A stretch of 64,000 nt of DNA. Source: Saccharothrix sp. S26 (GTDB taxonomy: Bacteria > Actinomycetota > Actinomycetes > Mycobacteriales > Pseudonocardiaceae). The stretch is from the NCBI RefSeq assembly GCF_021390395.1, contig NZ_JAJUWT010000019.1, forward strand, positions 158,598 to 222,597. The letters are read 5' to 3'. Under the pieces are notes generated by a model. That model saw only the letters and a program-made list of their open reading frames with translations. It made no database searches and was not told the DNA's origin. Each line of letters starts with the position of its first letter. The stretch's first letter is position 1. Of this stretch, positions 1-8,830 are shown in pieces. A program made the position numbers and the translations under genes.

Positions 1-1351
1 AGGCGGCGACGATCGGCCCGGTGCGCGGCGTCGTGCCGCCCAGCTCCTTGATCCGGACGTTGCGGAACGACGCGTCGTCGCCGTCGCCGTGGTTCTGCAG
101 GCCGATGTGCCCGGAGGTCAGCGACCGGGCGGGGTCGGTGTTGGTGAAGTCGTTGACCTGCACGCCGTTGAGGAACACCCGCAGGCGCTCGCCCTCGACC
201 AGCAGCTCGAAGGTGTTCCACTCGCCCGGCGGGTTCAGCGCGGCGTCACGGGCGGCCTGGTCGGCGGCCTTGACCCCGTAGACCGCACCCGTGGTCTTGT
301 CCGCGGTGTCGGTGGCGTCGATCTGCACCTCGTAGCCGTTGGCCAGCGCGGAGTTCGGGTCGGAGCCCGCCGGGAAGCCGACCAGGACGCCGGAGTTGTC
401 GTCGCCCGCGAGCCGCCAGTCCAGCTTGAGCGAGTACGAGCGGAACTCCCGCCCGCTGTACCACAGCAGGCCCTGCCCGCCGAACGAGGTCAGCGTGCCG
501 TCGCTGTTGCTGAACCCGCCCGGGCCGACCTGCGACCAGCCCGTGGTGGAGCCGTTGTACAGCGCGGTGTAGCCGGTCTCCGGCCGGCAGTCGGCCTTGG
601 TGCGGTTGGCCGCGTACCGGATGCCGCCGAGGATCATGGCGCGGAACCCGGGCTCGGCGTAACTGGCCTGCGTGTGACCGCTGCCGGTGTAGAACGAGCG
701 CCCAGCCTGCACGGTCTTGCACCACGTGTGGGGGTGGTCGCCGCCCATCGAGCCGCCGCTGTAGGTCGACTCGTCGAGGGTGGCCAGCACCCGGGCCGTG
801 GACCGGACGTTGCCGCGGAAGTTGTACCACTCGTCGGTCCGCGTCCAGGCCGGGCTCAGGTGCGCGGTGGCCGCGTGCGCCCGGTTCTCCACCCGGACCG
901 TCGCCTGCTGGATGGCCGGGTGGGAGCTGAAGTACGTGCCGACCAGCTCGCCGTAGAACGGCCAGTCGTACTCGGTGTCGGACGCCGAGTGCACGCCGAC
1001 GTACCCGCCGCCGCCCCGGACGTAGGACTCGAACGCCGTCTGCTGGGTGGCGTTGAGCACGTCACCGGTGGTGTTGAGGAACACCACGGCCTCGAACCGG
1101 GCCAGGTTGCTGGTGGTGAACTGGGCCGAGTCCTCGGTGGCGGTGACCGTGAAGCTGTTGGCCGCGCCGAGGTCGCGGATCAGCTGGATGCCCGCGGGGA
1201 TCGCGTCGTGGCGGAAGCCCGCGGTCTTGGAGAACACCAGCACGTCGTACGGCGCGTCCGCGGCGACGGCCGGTGGGCTGGAGCTGAGCGCGGTGACCGT
1301 GATCGCGGCCGCGGCCAGGCCGATCACGCGTCGGGTCAGTGAGCGTCTCAT
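1..1351 (-). CDS. Secreted ThuA-domain / DUF1080 (3-keto-glycoside hydrolase-like) protein, 3' end cut by window
   Basis: The ATG is at 1351; the frame runs off the left edge after about 450 codons with no stop. Residues 1-30 are a Sec signal (MRRSLTRRVIG then a hydrophobic stretch ending AVAADAPYD). Residues about 34-235 match a ThuA-like (trehalose-utilization, class I glutamine amidotransferase-like) domain, with FSKTAGFRHD, GGGGYVGVHSASDTE and DHPHTWC. Residues about 245-440 match DUF1080 (LamG-like; some members cleave 3-keto-disaccharides), with the WSQVGPGGFSN and NTFELLVEGERLRV stretches. The last visible residues (PRTGPIV) equal the linker before the lectin domain of the gene upstream, so a ricin-type tail probably follows outside the window. 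It lies 22 bp behind the dehydrogenase-like gene and is probably co-transcribed with it. The activity on keto-sugars is inferred from family work, not shown here. Confidence 0.85.
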   Translation of the reverse strand, partial: MRRSLTRRVIGLAAAAITVTALSSSPPAVAADAPYDVLVFSKTAGFRHDAIPAGIQLIRDLGAANSFTVTATEDSAQFTTSNLARFEAVVFLNTTGDVLNATQQTAFESYVRGGGGYVGVHSASDTEYDWPFYGELVGTYFSSHPAIQQATVRVENRAHAATAHLSPAWTRTDEWYNFRGNVRSTARVLATLDESTYSGGSMGGDHPHTWCKTVQAGRSFYTGSGHTQASYAEPGFRAMILGGIRYAANRTKADCRPETGYTALYNGSTTGWSQVGPGGFSNSDGTLTSFGGQGLLWYSGREFRSYSLKLDWRLAGDDNSGVLVGFPAGSDPNSALANGYEVQIDATDTADKTTGAVYGVKAADQAARDAALNPPGEWNTFELLVEGERLRVFLNGVQVNDFTNTDPARSLTSGHIGLQNHGDGDDASFRNVRIKELGGTTPRTGPIVAA

Positions 1352-1373
1352 CGTTCGCCGTCCTCGCGGTTGG

Positions 1374-4241
1374 TCAGGGCAGGGTCCAGCGCTGGTTGGT
1401 GCCGCCGTGGCAGCTCCAGATGATCAACTGCGTGCCGTCGGCCGAGCTCGCGCCGTTGGCGTCCAGGCACTTGCCGGACTGCGCGTTCACCAACGACCCG
1501 TTCGCGCCCGCGATCCAGTTCTGGCCGGCGCCGCCGTTGCACGTCCACAGCCGCACCAGCGCGCCGTCACCGGTGCCGGCCGCGTCGAGGCACTTGTCCA
1601 GCGCCCGCAACGTCGACCCGGTCACCGTCCAGCGCTGGTTCGCGCCGCTGTTGCAGGTCCACAGCTGCACCTTCGTGCCGTCCGCCGTGCCGCCCCCGTT
1701 GACGTCCACGCACTTGCCCGACGCGCCGACGATCGGCCCGGTGCGGGTCGCGGCCGACGTGCCGAACGTGTACGCGTCGACGTCGAAGAGCGTGCCCGTG
1801 CCGCCGGCGAAGGTGAGGTAGAGCGTGACGGTGCCGGTCGGCACGTTGGACAGCGCGGTGGAGACGTCGGTGAAGGTCTCCCAGCCGCCGGTCACCGGCA
1901 CGGTCACGGTGCCGAGCACCGGTCCGGTGGGCGAGCCGGTGCGCACGGACAGCGTGCCGCCCGAGCCCGCGGACGAGACCCTGGCGGTGAACCTGTTGAC
2001 GCCGCCCAGCGCGTAGGGCTGGAACGCGATCCAGTCGCCGTTCTGGATGTCGCCGACGGTCCGCCCGCCCTCGGCCGCCGCCTTGTCGTACAGGGCGGTG
2101 CCGGACTGGGTCGAGTAGTGCTCGGCCTGGCGGTGCCGCAGTTGCAGCACGTGCTGCGTGTGCGTGGTCACCGGCGGCTGGCCGTTCGCGCCCAGGTCGG
2201 TGTACTCGGCGTCGAGCACCGCGAACAGGTTCGCCGCCGTGTCGTGCTCGCCGTCCACCGGGATCTGCAACGTGCCCGAGCAGCCGGTCTGGGTGGTGAT
2301 CGGGTGGCCGTGGCTGTCGTGGCCCAGCACGTAGCTCATCTTCACCCGCTGGCAGTCGATCGTGCCGTCCTCCCGGTCCGACGCGGTGATCGTGTACGGC
2401 ACCGCGTCGCCGAAGCTGAACAGCGTGCCGTTGGCCGGCCCGTCGATCCGGACGGTGGGCGCGGTGTTGCCGACCGAGATCGACACCGTGGCCGCGCCCG
2501 AGCGCCCACCGGGATCGGTGACCGTGAGGGTCGCGGAGAACTGGCCGTTGGCGGTGTAGGTGTGGCTCGGGTTGGCCGCCGTGGACGTGGTGCCGTCGCC
2601 GAAGTTCCACGAGTAGCTCAGCGCGCCGCCCTCGGGGTCGGAGGAGCCCGCCGACGAGAAGTTCACCGTCAGCGGTGCGCTGCCGGAGGTGCGGTCGGCC
2701 GCGGCCCGCGCGGTCGGCGCCTTGTTCCCGGCCGGGTTGTACTCGATGCGGTACAGCGCGGAGCTCGCGTCGCCGCTGCCCCAGCCGGTGCCGTAGTCCA
2801 GCACGTAGAGCGCGCCGTCCGGGCCGAACGCGGCGTCCATCACCTGCGTGCCGCGCCACGGGAAGTCGCTGACCTGCCCGGCCGAGCCGTCGGCGTTGAC
2901 GTCGATGGTCTTGATCCAGCGGCGGCCGAACTCGGTGGCGAAGACGTGCCCGTCCAGCGCGGCCGGGAACTTGACCGACGACGGGTTGGCCGCGTCGTAC
3001 CGGTACACCGGCGCGCTCATCGGGGACTCCGAGCCGCAGCCGAACGCGGCGAAGGAGCAGTTGTCGTACTTGATCCACGCCGCGCGCGCGGCGGGCAGGG
3101 TGCCCAGCCCGGTGTTGCGCGGCGAGTTGTTGACCGGCGCGGCGCAGTTGAACCGGCTGCCGGACGGGCCGGACGGGAACGTGTAGTCCACGTACGCCTC
3201 GGCGGTGGTGTTCGAGCCGACGCAGTACGGCCAGCCGAAGTTGCCCGCCGAGGTGATCCGGTTGAACTCGACCATGCCGGCGGGCCCGCGGGTGGAGCTG
3301 CTCGTGCCCGCGTCGGGGCCGTACTCGCCGAGGTAGATCGCCCCGGTCGCCTTGTCGACGTTGAAGCGGAACGGGTTGCGCAGGCCCATCGCGTAGATCT
3401 CGGGGCGGGTGCCCGCGGTGCCGGGCGCGAAGAGGTTGCCGGGCGGGATCGAGTACGACCCGTCGGCGTTGACCTTGATCCGCAGCACCTTGCCGCGCAG
3501 GTCGTTGGTGTTGCCGGCGCTGCGCTGCGCGTCGTAGGTGGGGTTGCGGTTGGTCCGCTCGTCGATCGGGGTGTAGCCGCCGGAGTCGAACGGGTTCGAG
3601 TCGTCGCCGGTGGACAGGTACAGGTTGCCCGCCGCGTCGAAGTCGATGTCACCGCCGACGTGGCAGCACATGCCCCGGTCGGTGCCGACCTCCAGCACGG
3701 TGACCTGGCTGGCCAGGTTCAGCGTGTAGTCGGCGTTGAGGGTGAACCGGGCCAGCCGGTTGACGCCCTTCCACGCCGAGAAGTCCGTCCCGGTGGCCGG
3801 CGCGTCACCGCCGGGGGTGTTCAGCGGCGGCGCGTAGAACAGGAAGATGTGCCGGTTGGTCGCGAAGCCCGGGTCGACCCCGATGCCCTGCAACCCCTCC
3901 TCGTCGTGGGTGTAGACCGGGACGTTGCCGATCACGCTGGTGACGCCCTCGGCGGTGGTGCGGCGCAGCGTCCCGTTGCGCGAGGTGTGCAGCACCGAGC
4001 GGTCCGGCAGCACGGCGAGCGTCATCGGCTCGCCCATCTCGGCGACCCCGCGCGCCAGCTCGACCTGCTGGAAGTCGGCCGCGTTGACGGCGTGCGCGGC
4101 GGCCGGGGAGGAGGAGCCCACGACCGTCGTGACCACGCCGGCGGCCACCAGCAGGGCGGCGGTCGTCAACGCCCGGAATCTGTCCTTTATGGATCGTCCA
4201 GTACCGGCTATCCGCCCGGCGGCAAAAGGGTATCGTCGCAT
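1374..4241 (-). CDS. Secreted PQQ-dependent sugar dehydrogenase-like (glucose/sorbosone type) protein with PKD, CBM6-like and ricin lectin domains
   Basis: This 955-residue protein has a Sec signal (to about residue 48, ending SSPAAAHA). A six-bladed glucose/sorbosone dehydrogenase propeller spans about 57-500, with CHVGGDIDFD, STGDDSNPFD, the PQQ-site-type GLRNPFRF and FGWPYCVG. A PKD domain follows at about 503-590 (SYSWNFGDGTTST), then an Ig-like linker, a CBM6-like module at about 705-825, and a ricin-B/CBM13 domain at about 835-953 with three GxxQxW-type repeats. Such proteins oxidise sugar hydroxyls outside the cell with PQQ, but cofactor and substrate are inferred. It is first in a two-gene unit with the ThuA/DUF1080 gene. 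Two LacI-type boxes sit in the 356-bp gap shared with the divergent fucosidase gene. It is a split counterpart of the fused gene at 8831-12298. Confidence 0.85.
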   Translation of the reverse strand: MRRYPFAAGRIAGTGRSIKDRFRALTTAALLVAAGVVTTVVGSSSPAAAHAVNAADFQQVELARGVAEMGEPMTLAVLPDRSVLHTSRNGTLRRTTAEGVTSVIGNVPVYTHDEEGLQGIGVDPGFATNRHIFLFYAPPLNTPGGDAPATGTDFSAWKGVNRLARFTLNADYTLNLASQVTVLEVGTDRGMCCHVGGDIDFDAAGNLYLSTGDDSNPFDSGGYTPIDERTNRNPTYDAQRSAGNTNDLRGKVLRIKVNADGSYSIPPGNLFAPGTAGTRPEIYAMGLRNPFRFNVDKATGAIYLGEYGPDAGTSSSTRGPAGMVEFNRITSAGNFGWPYCVGSNTTAEAYVDYTFPSGPSGSRFNCAAPVNNSPRNTGLGTLPAARAAWIKYDNCSFAAFGCGSESPMSAPVYRYDAANPSSVKFPAALDGHVFATEFGRRWIKTIDVNADGSAGQVSDFPWRGTQVMDAAFGPDGALYVLDYGTGWGSGDASSALYRIEYNPAGNKAPTARAAADRTSGSAPLTVNFSSAGSSDPEGGALSYSWNFGDGTTSTAANPSHTYTANGQFSATLTVTDPGGRSGAATVSISVGNTAPTVRIDGPANGTLFSFGDAVPYTITASDREDGTIDCQRVKMSYVLGHDSHGHPITTQTGCSGTLQIPVDGEHDTAANLFAVLDAEYTDLGANGQPPVTTHTQHVLQLRHRQAEHYSTQSGTALYDKAAAEGGRTVGDIQNGDWIAFQPYALGGVNRFTARVSSAGSGGTLSVRTGSPTGPVLGTVTVPVTGGWETFTDVSTALSNVPTGTVTLYLTFAGGTGTLFDVDAYTFGTSAATRTGPIVGASGKCVDVNGGGTADGTKVQLWTCNSGANQRWTVTGSTLRALDKCLDAAGTGDGALVRLWTCNGGAGQNWIAGANGSLVNAQSGKCLDANGASSADGTQLIIWSCHGGTNQRWTLP

Positions 4242-4358
4242 GGCAGCGTCTCCTCGTCATCGTCGACGGGCGGACCGGAAGGGGCGCGCGAGACCGGCAC
4301 CCGTTCGGCACCGTAACCACCGCCGACACCGGGCGTCAACGCTCAGGGCTGCTAAAAA

Positions 4359-4372
4359 TGTTAGCGCTAACC
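4359..4372. promoter_or_regulatory. LacI-type operator in the divergent promoter region
   Basis: The site reads TGTTAGCGCTAACC, with a perfect 12-bp palindrome at its core, and is preceded by GCTAAAAA. It lies about 118 bp upstream of the sugar dehydrogenase-like gene and 226 bp upstream of the fucosidase gene, inside their 356-bp shared intergenic region, which holds nothing else I can recognise apart from the second box at 4456. It matches boxes near 19.9, 25.1, 29.6, 29.9 and 33.9 kb. Confidence 0.7.
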
Positions 4373-4455
4373 ATTCGATGACCAGGCATTTCACCGTTGC
4401 ACGAACAATCGTCCTCGTCGAATACAGATTCGATGAGGTCAGGGCGGTGCTAAAT

Positions 4456-4469
4456 TGTTAGCGCTCACA
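4456..4469. promoter_or_regulatory. LacI-type operator upstream of the GH95 gene
   Basis: The site reads TGTTAGCGCTCACA and is preceded by GCTAAAT, the same left flank as the box at 4359. It sits 129 bp upstream of the fucosidase start. Two boxes about 97 bp apart would allow repression of both divergent genes, possibly by looping. Confidence 0.68.
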
Positions 4470-4597
4470 TTGAGCAGTCGCCGATGATTGACGGCCGCGA
4501 TCGGCCGTGGCTACGTTGCCCGCAGGCTCCGGTCGCGAGGTCTCCGCCCACCACACCGCCGGCGCGTCCACGACCGTCCCCTTTGGAGGATCCTCCG

Positions 4598-7456
4598 ATG
4601 ACGGATTTGCCCCGCAGGAGTTTGATGAAGCTCGGCGCGGCGGGCGCCGGGGCCGCGCTCGCGCCGGGGGCGTGGACCGCGGTCGCCCGCGCCGAGTCGG
4701 TCGCGCCGCCGGCCGTGCGCGCGGTGAACGACCTGGCGTTGTGGTACGACGAGGGGGCCGGGACGGACTGGCTGCGCGCGCTGCCGGTCGGCAACGGCCG
4801 CCTCGGCGCGATGGTGTACGGCAACGTCGACGCCGAGCGGTTGCAGCTCAACGAGGACACGGTGTGGGCCGGCGGTCCCCACGACTACACCAATACCCGG
4901 GGCGCGGCCGCGCTGCCGGAGATCAGGCGGCTGGTGTTCGCCGACCAGTGGACGCAGGCGCAGGGCCTCATCGACCAGGCGATGCTGGGCAGCCCGGCGG
5001 GCCAGCTCGCCTACCAACCCGTCGGCGACCTGCGGCTCACCTTCCCCACCGCGAGCGGCGTCTCCGGCTACCAGCGGTGGCTCGACCTGACCACCGCGAC
5101 CGCGGTGGTGACCTACACGGCCAACAACGTCCGGTACCGGCGCGAGGTGATCGCCAGTGCCCCCGACCAGGTGATCGCGGTGCGCCTGACGGCCGAGACG
5201 CCGGGCTCCATCTCGTTCACGGCCGCGTTCGGCACGCCCCAGCGGGCGACCGCCTCCAGCCCGGACGGCACGACGATCGGGTTGGACGGCCGGTCGGGCG
5301 ACCAGCGCGGCATCGCGGGCTCCGTGCGGTTCCTCGCGCTGGCCAAGGCGATCGCCGAGGGCGGGACCACCAGCAGCTCCGGCGGTACGTTGCGGGTGAC
5401 CAACGCGACCAGCGTGACGCTGCTGATCTCGATCGGCACCAGCTACGTCGACTACCGCAACGTCGCGGGCGACTACCAGGGCATCGCCCGCGGCCGCCTC
5501 AGCGGCGCCCAGGGCCTGACCTACGACGCGCTGCGCAGCCGCCACGTGGCCGACTACCAGCGGCTGTTCGGCCGCGTCACCCTCGACGTCGGCCGCACCG
5601 CGGCGGCGGACCAGCCGACCGACGTCCGGATCGCCCAGCACAACAGCACCACCGACCCGCAGTTCTCGGCCCTGCTCTTCCAGTACGGCCGCTACCTGCT
5701 GATCTCGTCGTCGCGGCCGGGCACCCAGCCGGCCAACCTCCAGGGCATCTGGAACGACCAGATGGCCCCGTCGTGGGACTCGAAGTACACGATCAACGCC
5801 AACCTGCCGATGAACTACTGGCCGGCCGACTCGACGAACCTGGCCGAGTGCCACGAGCCGGTGTTCCGCATGATGAACGACCTGACCGTGACCGGCGCCC
5901 GCACGGCGAAGGCGCAGTACGGCGCGGGCGGCTGGGTCACCCACCACAACACCGACGGGTGGCGGGGCTCCTCGGTCGTCGACGGCGCCCTCTGGGGCAT
6001 GTGGCAGACCGGCGGTGCGTGGCTGGCCACCATGGTGTGGGACCACTACCTGTTCACCGGCGACGTCGCGTTCCTGCGGTCCTACTACCCCGCGGTGAAG
6101 GGCGCCGCCCAGTTCTTCCTCGACACGCTGGTCGAGGAGCCGAGGCTGAAGTGGCTGGTCACCAACCCGTCGAACTCACCGGAGCTGCCCCACCACGCCA
6201 ACGCCAGCGTCTGCGCCGGTCCGACGATGGACATGCAGATCCTGCGCGACCTGTTCGAGGGCTGCGCACGCGCCTCGGAGGTGCTGGGGGTGGACGAGGA
6301 CTTCCGGTCGCGGGTCCGGGCGACGAGCGCGCGGCTCGCGCCCACCCGGGTCGGCTCCCGCGGCAACGTCATGGAGTGGCTGTACGACTGGGTCGAGACC
6401 GAGCCGAACCACCGGCACGTCTCCCACCTGTACGGCCTGCACCCGAGCAACCAGATCACCAAGCGGGGCACGCCCCAGCTGTTCGAGGCCGCCCGGCGCA
6501 CCCTCCAGCTGCGCGGTGACGCGGGCACGGGGTGGTCGCTGGCCTGGAAGATCAACTACTGGGCCCGGATGGAGGAGGGCACCCGGGCGCACGACCTGAT
6601 CCGCTCCCTGGTCACACCCGACCGGCTCGCGCCCAACATGTTCGACCTGCACCCGCCGTTCCAGATCGACGGCAACTTCGGCGCGACATCCGGCATCGCC
6701 GAGATGCTGCTGCACAGCCACAACGGCGAGCTGCACGTCCTGCCCGCGCTGCCGCCCGCCTGGCCGACCGGGAGGGTGTCGGGGCTGCGCGGCCGGGGCG
6801 GGTACACCGTCGGGGCCGCGTGGAGCGGCGGTTGGGCGACGGAGCTGTCCGTGACCCCCGACCGGGACGGCGCGGTCAAGGTGCGCAGCCGGGTGTTCAC
6901 CGGCGCGTTCGAGCTGCGTGACGAGACCGGTGGCGTGGTGGTCCAGCCGGAACGGGTCGAGGCCGACGTGGTCCGGTTCGCCGGGCAGGCGGGCCGCACC
7001 TACCGGGCGACCTCGCAGGGACGTCCGCCGCTGGTCGAGCCGGGCGTGAACTACCGCCTCGTGGCGCAGCACAGCGGCAAGCGGGCCGACATCAGCGGCG
7101 CCTCGACCGCCGTCGGCGCCGCCCTGGTCCAGTGGGCGGCCACGACCGGCCTGAACCAGCAGTTCGACTTCCTGCCCTCCGGCGACCACTACCGCGTCCG
7201 GGCCCGGCACAGCGGACTGGTGCTCCAGGTCTCGGGCACGGGCACCGGCGCGGACATCACCCAGCAGCGCGACGCCGGTACCCCGAACCAGCTGTGGCGG
7301 CTGGTCGACCACGGCGGCGGCGTGGTGAGCCTGGTCAACCAGCAGAGCGGGCTCGCGATGGACGTGTGGTCCGCGTCCACGGCCGACGGCGCCCGCATCT
7401 CGCAGTGGACCCTCACCGGCGGCTCCAACCAGCGCTTCCAGCTCCAGCGCGTCTGA
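4598..7456 (+). CDS. Secreted GH95 alpha-L-fucosidase (or alpha-galactosidase) with ricin-type lectin tail
   Basis: The ATG at 4598 is chosen because GGAGG lies just upstream and a Tat-type signal follows (PRRSLMKLGAAG). The 952-residue product covers a full GH95 catalytic region at about 40-800: the INANLPMNYWPAD motif gives N400 and N402, NPSNSPE gives E529 as likely general acid, and QIDGNFG gives D691. These correspond to the catalytic Asn/Asn/Glu/Asp set known for GH95 alpha-1,2-fucosidases. Residues about 815-950 form a ricin-B lectin domain with NQQF, NQLW and NQRF repeats. It would remove terminal fucose (some members remove alpha-L-galactose) from xyloglucan or arabinogalactan chains. 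It is divergent from the dehydrogenase operon and shares its two operators. Family call firm; exact sugar specificity inferred. Confidence 0.92.
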   Translation: MTDLPRRSLMKLGAAGAGAALAPGAWTAVARAESVAPPAVRAVNDLALWYDEGAGTDWLRALPVGNGRLGAMVYGNVDAERLQLNEDTVWAGGPHDYTNTRGAAALPEIRRLVFADQWTQAQGLIDQAMLGSPAGQLAYQPVGDLRLTFPTASGVSGYQRWLDLTTATAVVTYTANNVRYRREVIASAPDQVIAVRLTAETPGSISFTAAFGTPQRATASSPDGTTIGLDGRSGDQRGIAGSVRFLALAKAIAEGGTTSSSGGTLRVTNATSVTLLISIGTSYVDYRNVAGDYQGIARGRLSGAQGLTYDALRSRHVADYQRLFGRVTLDVGRTAAADQPTDVRIAQHNSTTDPQFSALLFQYGRYLLISSSRPGTQPANLQGIWNDQMAPSWDSKYTINANLPMNYWPADSTNLAECHEPVFRMMNDLTVTGARTAKAQYGAGGWVTHHNTDGWRGSSVVDGALWGMWQTGGAWLATMVWDHYLFTGDVAFLRSYYPAVKGAAQFFLDTLVEEPRLKWLVTNPSNSPELPHHANASVCAGPTMDMQILRDLFEGCARASEVLGVDEDFRSRVRATSARLAPTRVGSRGNVMEWLYDWVETEPNHRHVSHLYGLHPSNQITKRGTPQLFEAARRTLQLRGDAGTGWSLAWKINYWARMEEGTRAHDLIRSLVTPDRLAPNMFDLHPPFQIDGNFGATSGIAEMLLHSHNGELHVLPALPPAWPTGRVSGLRGRGGYTVGAAWSGGWATELSVTPDRDGAVKVRSRVFTGAFELRDETGGVVVQPERVEADVVRFAGQAGRTYRATSQGRPPLVEPGVNYRLVAQHSGKRADISGASTAVGAALVQWAATTGLNQQFDFLPSGDHYRVRARHSGLVLQVSGTGTGADITQQRDAGTPNQLWRLVDHGGGVVSLVNQQSGLAMDVWSASTADGARISQWTLTGGSNQRFQLQRV

Positions 7457-7648
7457 CCACCGGCGTTCCGCCCGACCCACCCCGAGGAGGCGTCCACCAC
7501 CCGCTGCCCCGACGCGTCGACGTCGGCACAACACCGATGAGTACTACTCATACCGGCCACCTCGCTCCTGCGGCTGACCGGTCGGATGTAAGCTGTCCTA
7601 ACGGTGTTGAGCCGTCGTCTTCAGGCGACCCGTCACGAAGGAGCGGCG

Positions 7649-8434
7649 TTGACGGATGGCGCAGTCGCGCCGGGAGACCCCACCGGCGGGTCTCCCGGCC
7701 GGCCGGGAGCCACCCCGGTGACCGGCCCGTACCGGCCCGGCTACGAGCTGGTCGCGGAGCAGATCCTGCAGCTCATCGCCGAGCTGGAGCTGCGGCCGGG
7801 CGACCGGATGCCCACCGAGAACGAGCTGGCCGCCCGGATGGGCACCAGCCGCACGGTGGTCCGGGAGGCCGTCAAGATCCTCTCCGCGATCGGCCGGGTG
7901 CGGGCGCACAAGGGTCGCGGGCTGTACGTGGCCGACGACGAGGGCATGCTCGGCTCGTCGCGGTGGGGCGGGTTCTTCCTGCCGACCGACCTCGACCACG
8001 TCTACATGCTGTTCGAGTTCCGCCGCGTGCAGGAGACGGCGGCCAGCAGGCTGGCCGCGACCCACGCGACCCCGGCCGAGCTGCGCGCCATCGGCGAGGC
8101 GGCCGAGACCTGCCGGCACGGCCACGTGACCGGGCAGATCGCCCTGTTCGACCGCGGCGACGAGGAGTTCCACCTCGCCGTGGCCGCGGCGTCGCACAAC
8201 CAGTTCCTCGTCGCCGCGGTGCGGGAAGCCCGCCGCCTGCAACGCCAGTCCAGCACGATCGGCCTGCACGGCACCGTCGGCGGGCACGCGGCGGAGGCGG
8301 TCGAGGAGCACCTCGCGATCTACCACGCGATCCGCGACGGCGACCCCGAAGCCGCCGCGCGGGCCGCCGGCGTGCACATCGACAACACCTTGCAGGACTA
8401 CCGCAGCGAGATCCAGCGCCGCCTCTTCGGCTGA
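7649..8434 (+). CDS. FadR-subfamily GntR transcriptional regulator
   Basis: The TTG at 7649 is preferred because AAGGAG ends 5 bases before it; a GTG at 7604 in the same frame has no comparable ribosome site. The product of 261 residues has an N-terminal winged helix (YELVAEQILQLIAELELRPG, then MPTENELAARMGTSRTVVRE) and a C-terminal FCD ligand domain at about 115-250 with the DEEFHLAVAAASHN and HLAIYHAI metal-binding histidines usual in the group. Such regulators respond to small carboxylates or sugar acids such as galactonate or gluconate. It lies between the fucosidase and the ThuA-dehydrogenase fusion on the same strand, so control of either neighbour or itself is plausible. The octamer TCGGATGT occurs both 60 bp before its start and at 8501 in the next promoter region. 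Confidence 0.9.
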   Translation: MTDGAVAPGDPTGGSPGRPGATPVTGPYRPGYELVAEQILQLIAELELRPGDRMPTENELAARMGTSRTVVREAVKILSAIGRVRAHKGRGLYVADDEGMLGSSRWGGFFLPTDLDHVYMLFEFRRVQETAASRLAATHATPAELRAIGEAAETCRHGHVTGQIALFDRGDEEFHLAVAAASHNQFLVAAVREARRLQRQSSTIGLHGTVGGHAAEAVEEHLAIYHAIRDGDPEAAARAAGVHIDNTLQDYRSEIQRRLFG

Positions 8435-8830
8435 CCGACGCCGACGCCGACCGCCTCGCCGTCCGTCGCGGGGCGGCTTCGTCGCGTCTGGACTCATCGC
8501 TCGGATGTGTGCTACAAATCTCAGCGAAGTTGCGCTTCGCTGTACTACACCGGGTGCGCAGGGCGCCATCGCACCGGTCGTGCGTCCTCAGCGGTCGAGC
8601 TCCAGGACCGCCACAGGCTGACTGGAATCCGAAACCGAACCGGCGCGGTGCCGTGCGCCGCGCCGGTTCGACCTGCATCCGCCCTCGTTCCGCCCCGGCG
8701 CGGCAGTCCACCGTGTCCGACTCACCGAGCCGCTCCGGCACCGGAGGATGAGTCCGACCCTGCGCCTGCTGTGCACACCGCCGCCGCGTAATCCGATCCG
8801 TCGTCGTTCCAGTGCCCCAGAGGAGTGGCA
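8435..8830. other. Non-coding promoter/leader region before the ThuA-dehydrogenase gene
   Basis: About 400 bp with no gene of normal codon usage. It contains TCGGATGT at 8501, shared with the GntR gene promoter, and a 7-bp inverted repeat AGCGAAG/CTTCGCT at 8523-8541 that could be an operator or leader hairpin. No LacI-type box was seen here, unlike the other secreted-enzyme promoters. Confidence 0.4.

Noticed and set aside
1047..4316. A 1089-codon open frame on the plus strand opposite the dehydrogenase-like gene
   Set aside because: It is the antisense shadow of a very GC-rich gene: Arg/Gly/Val-rich translation, no domain, no ribosome site, and the opposite strand has a clear multi-domain protein.
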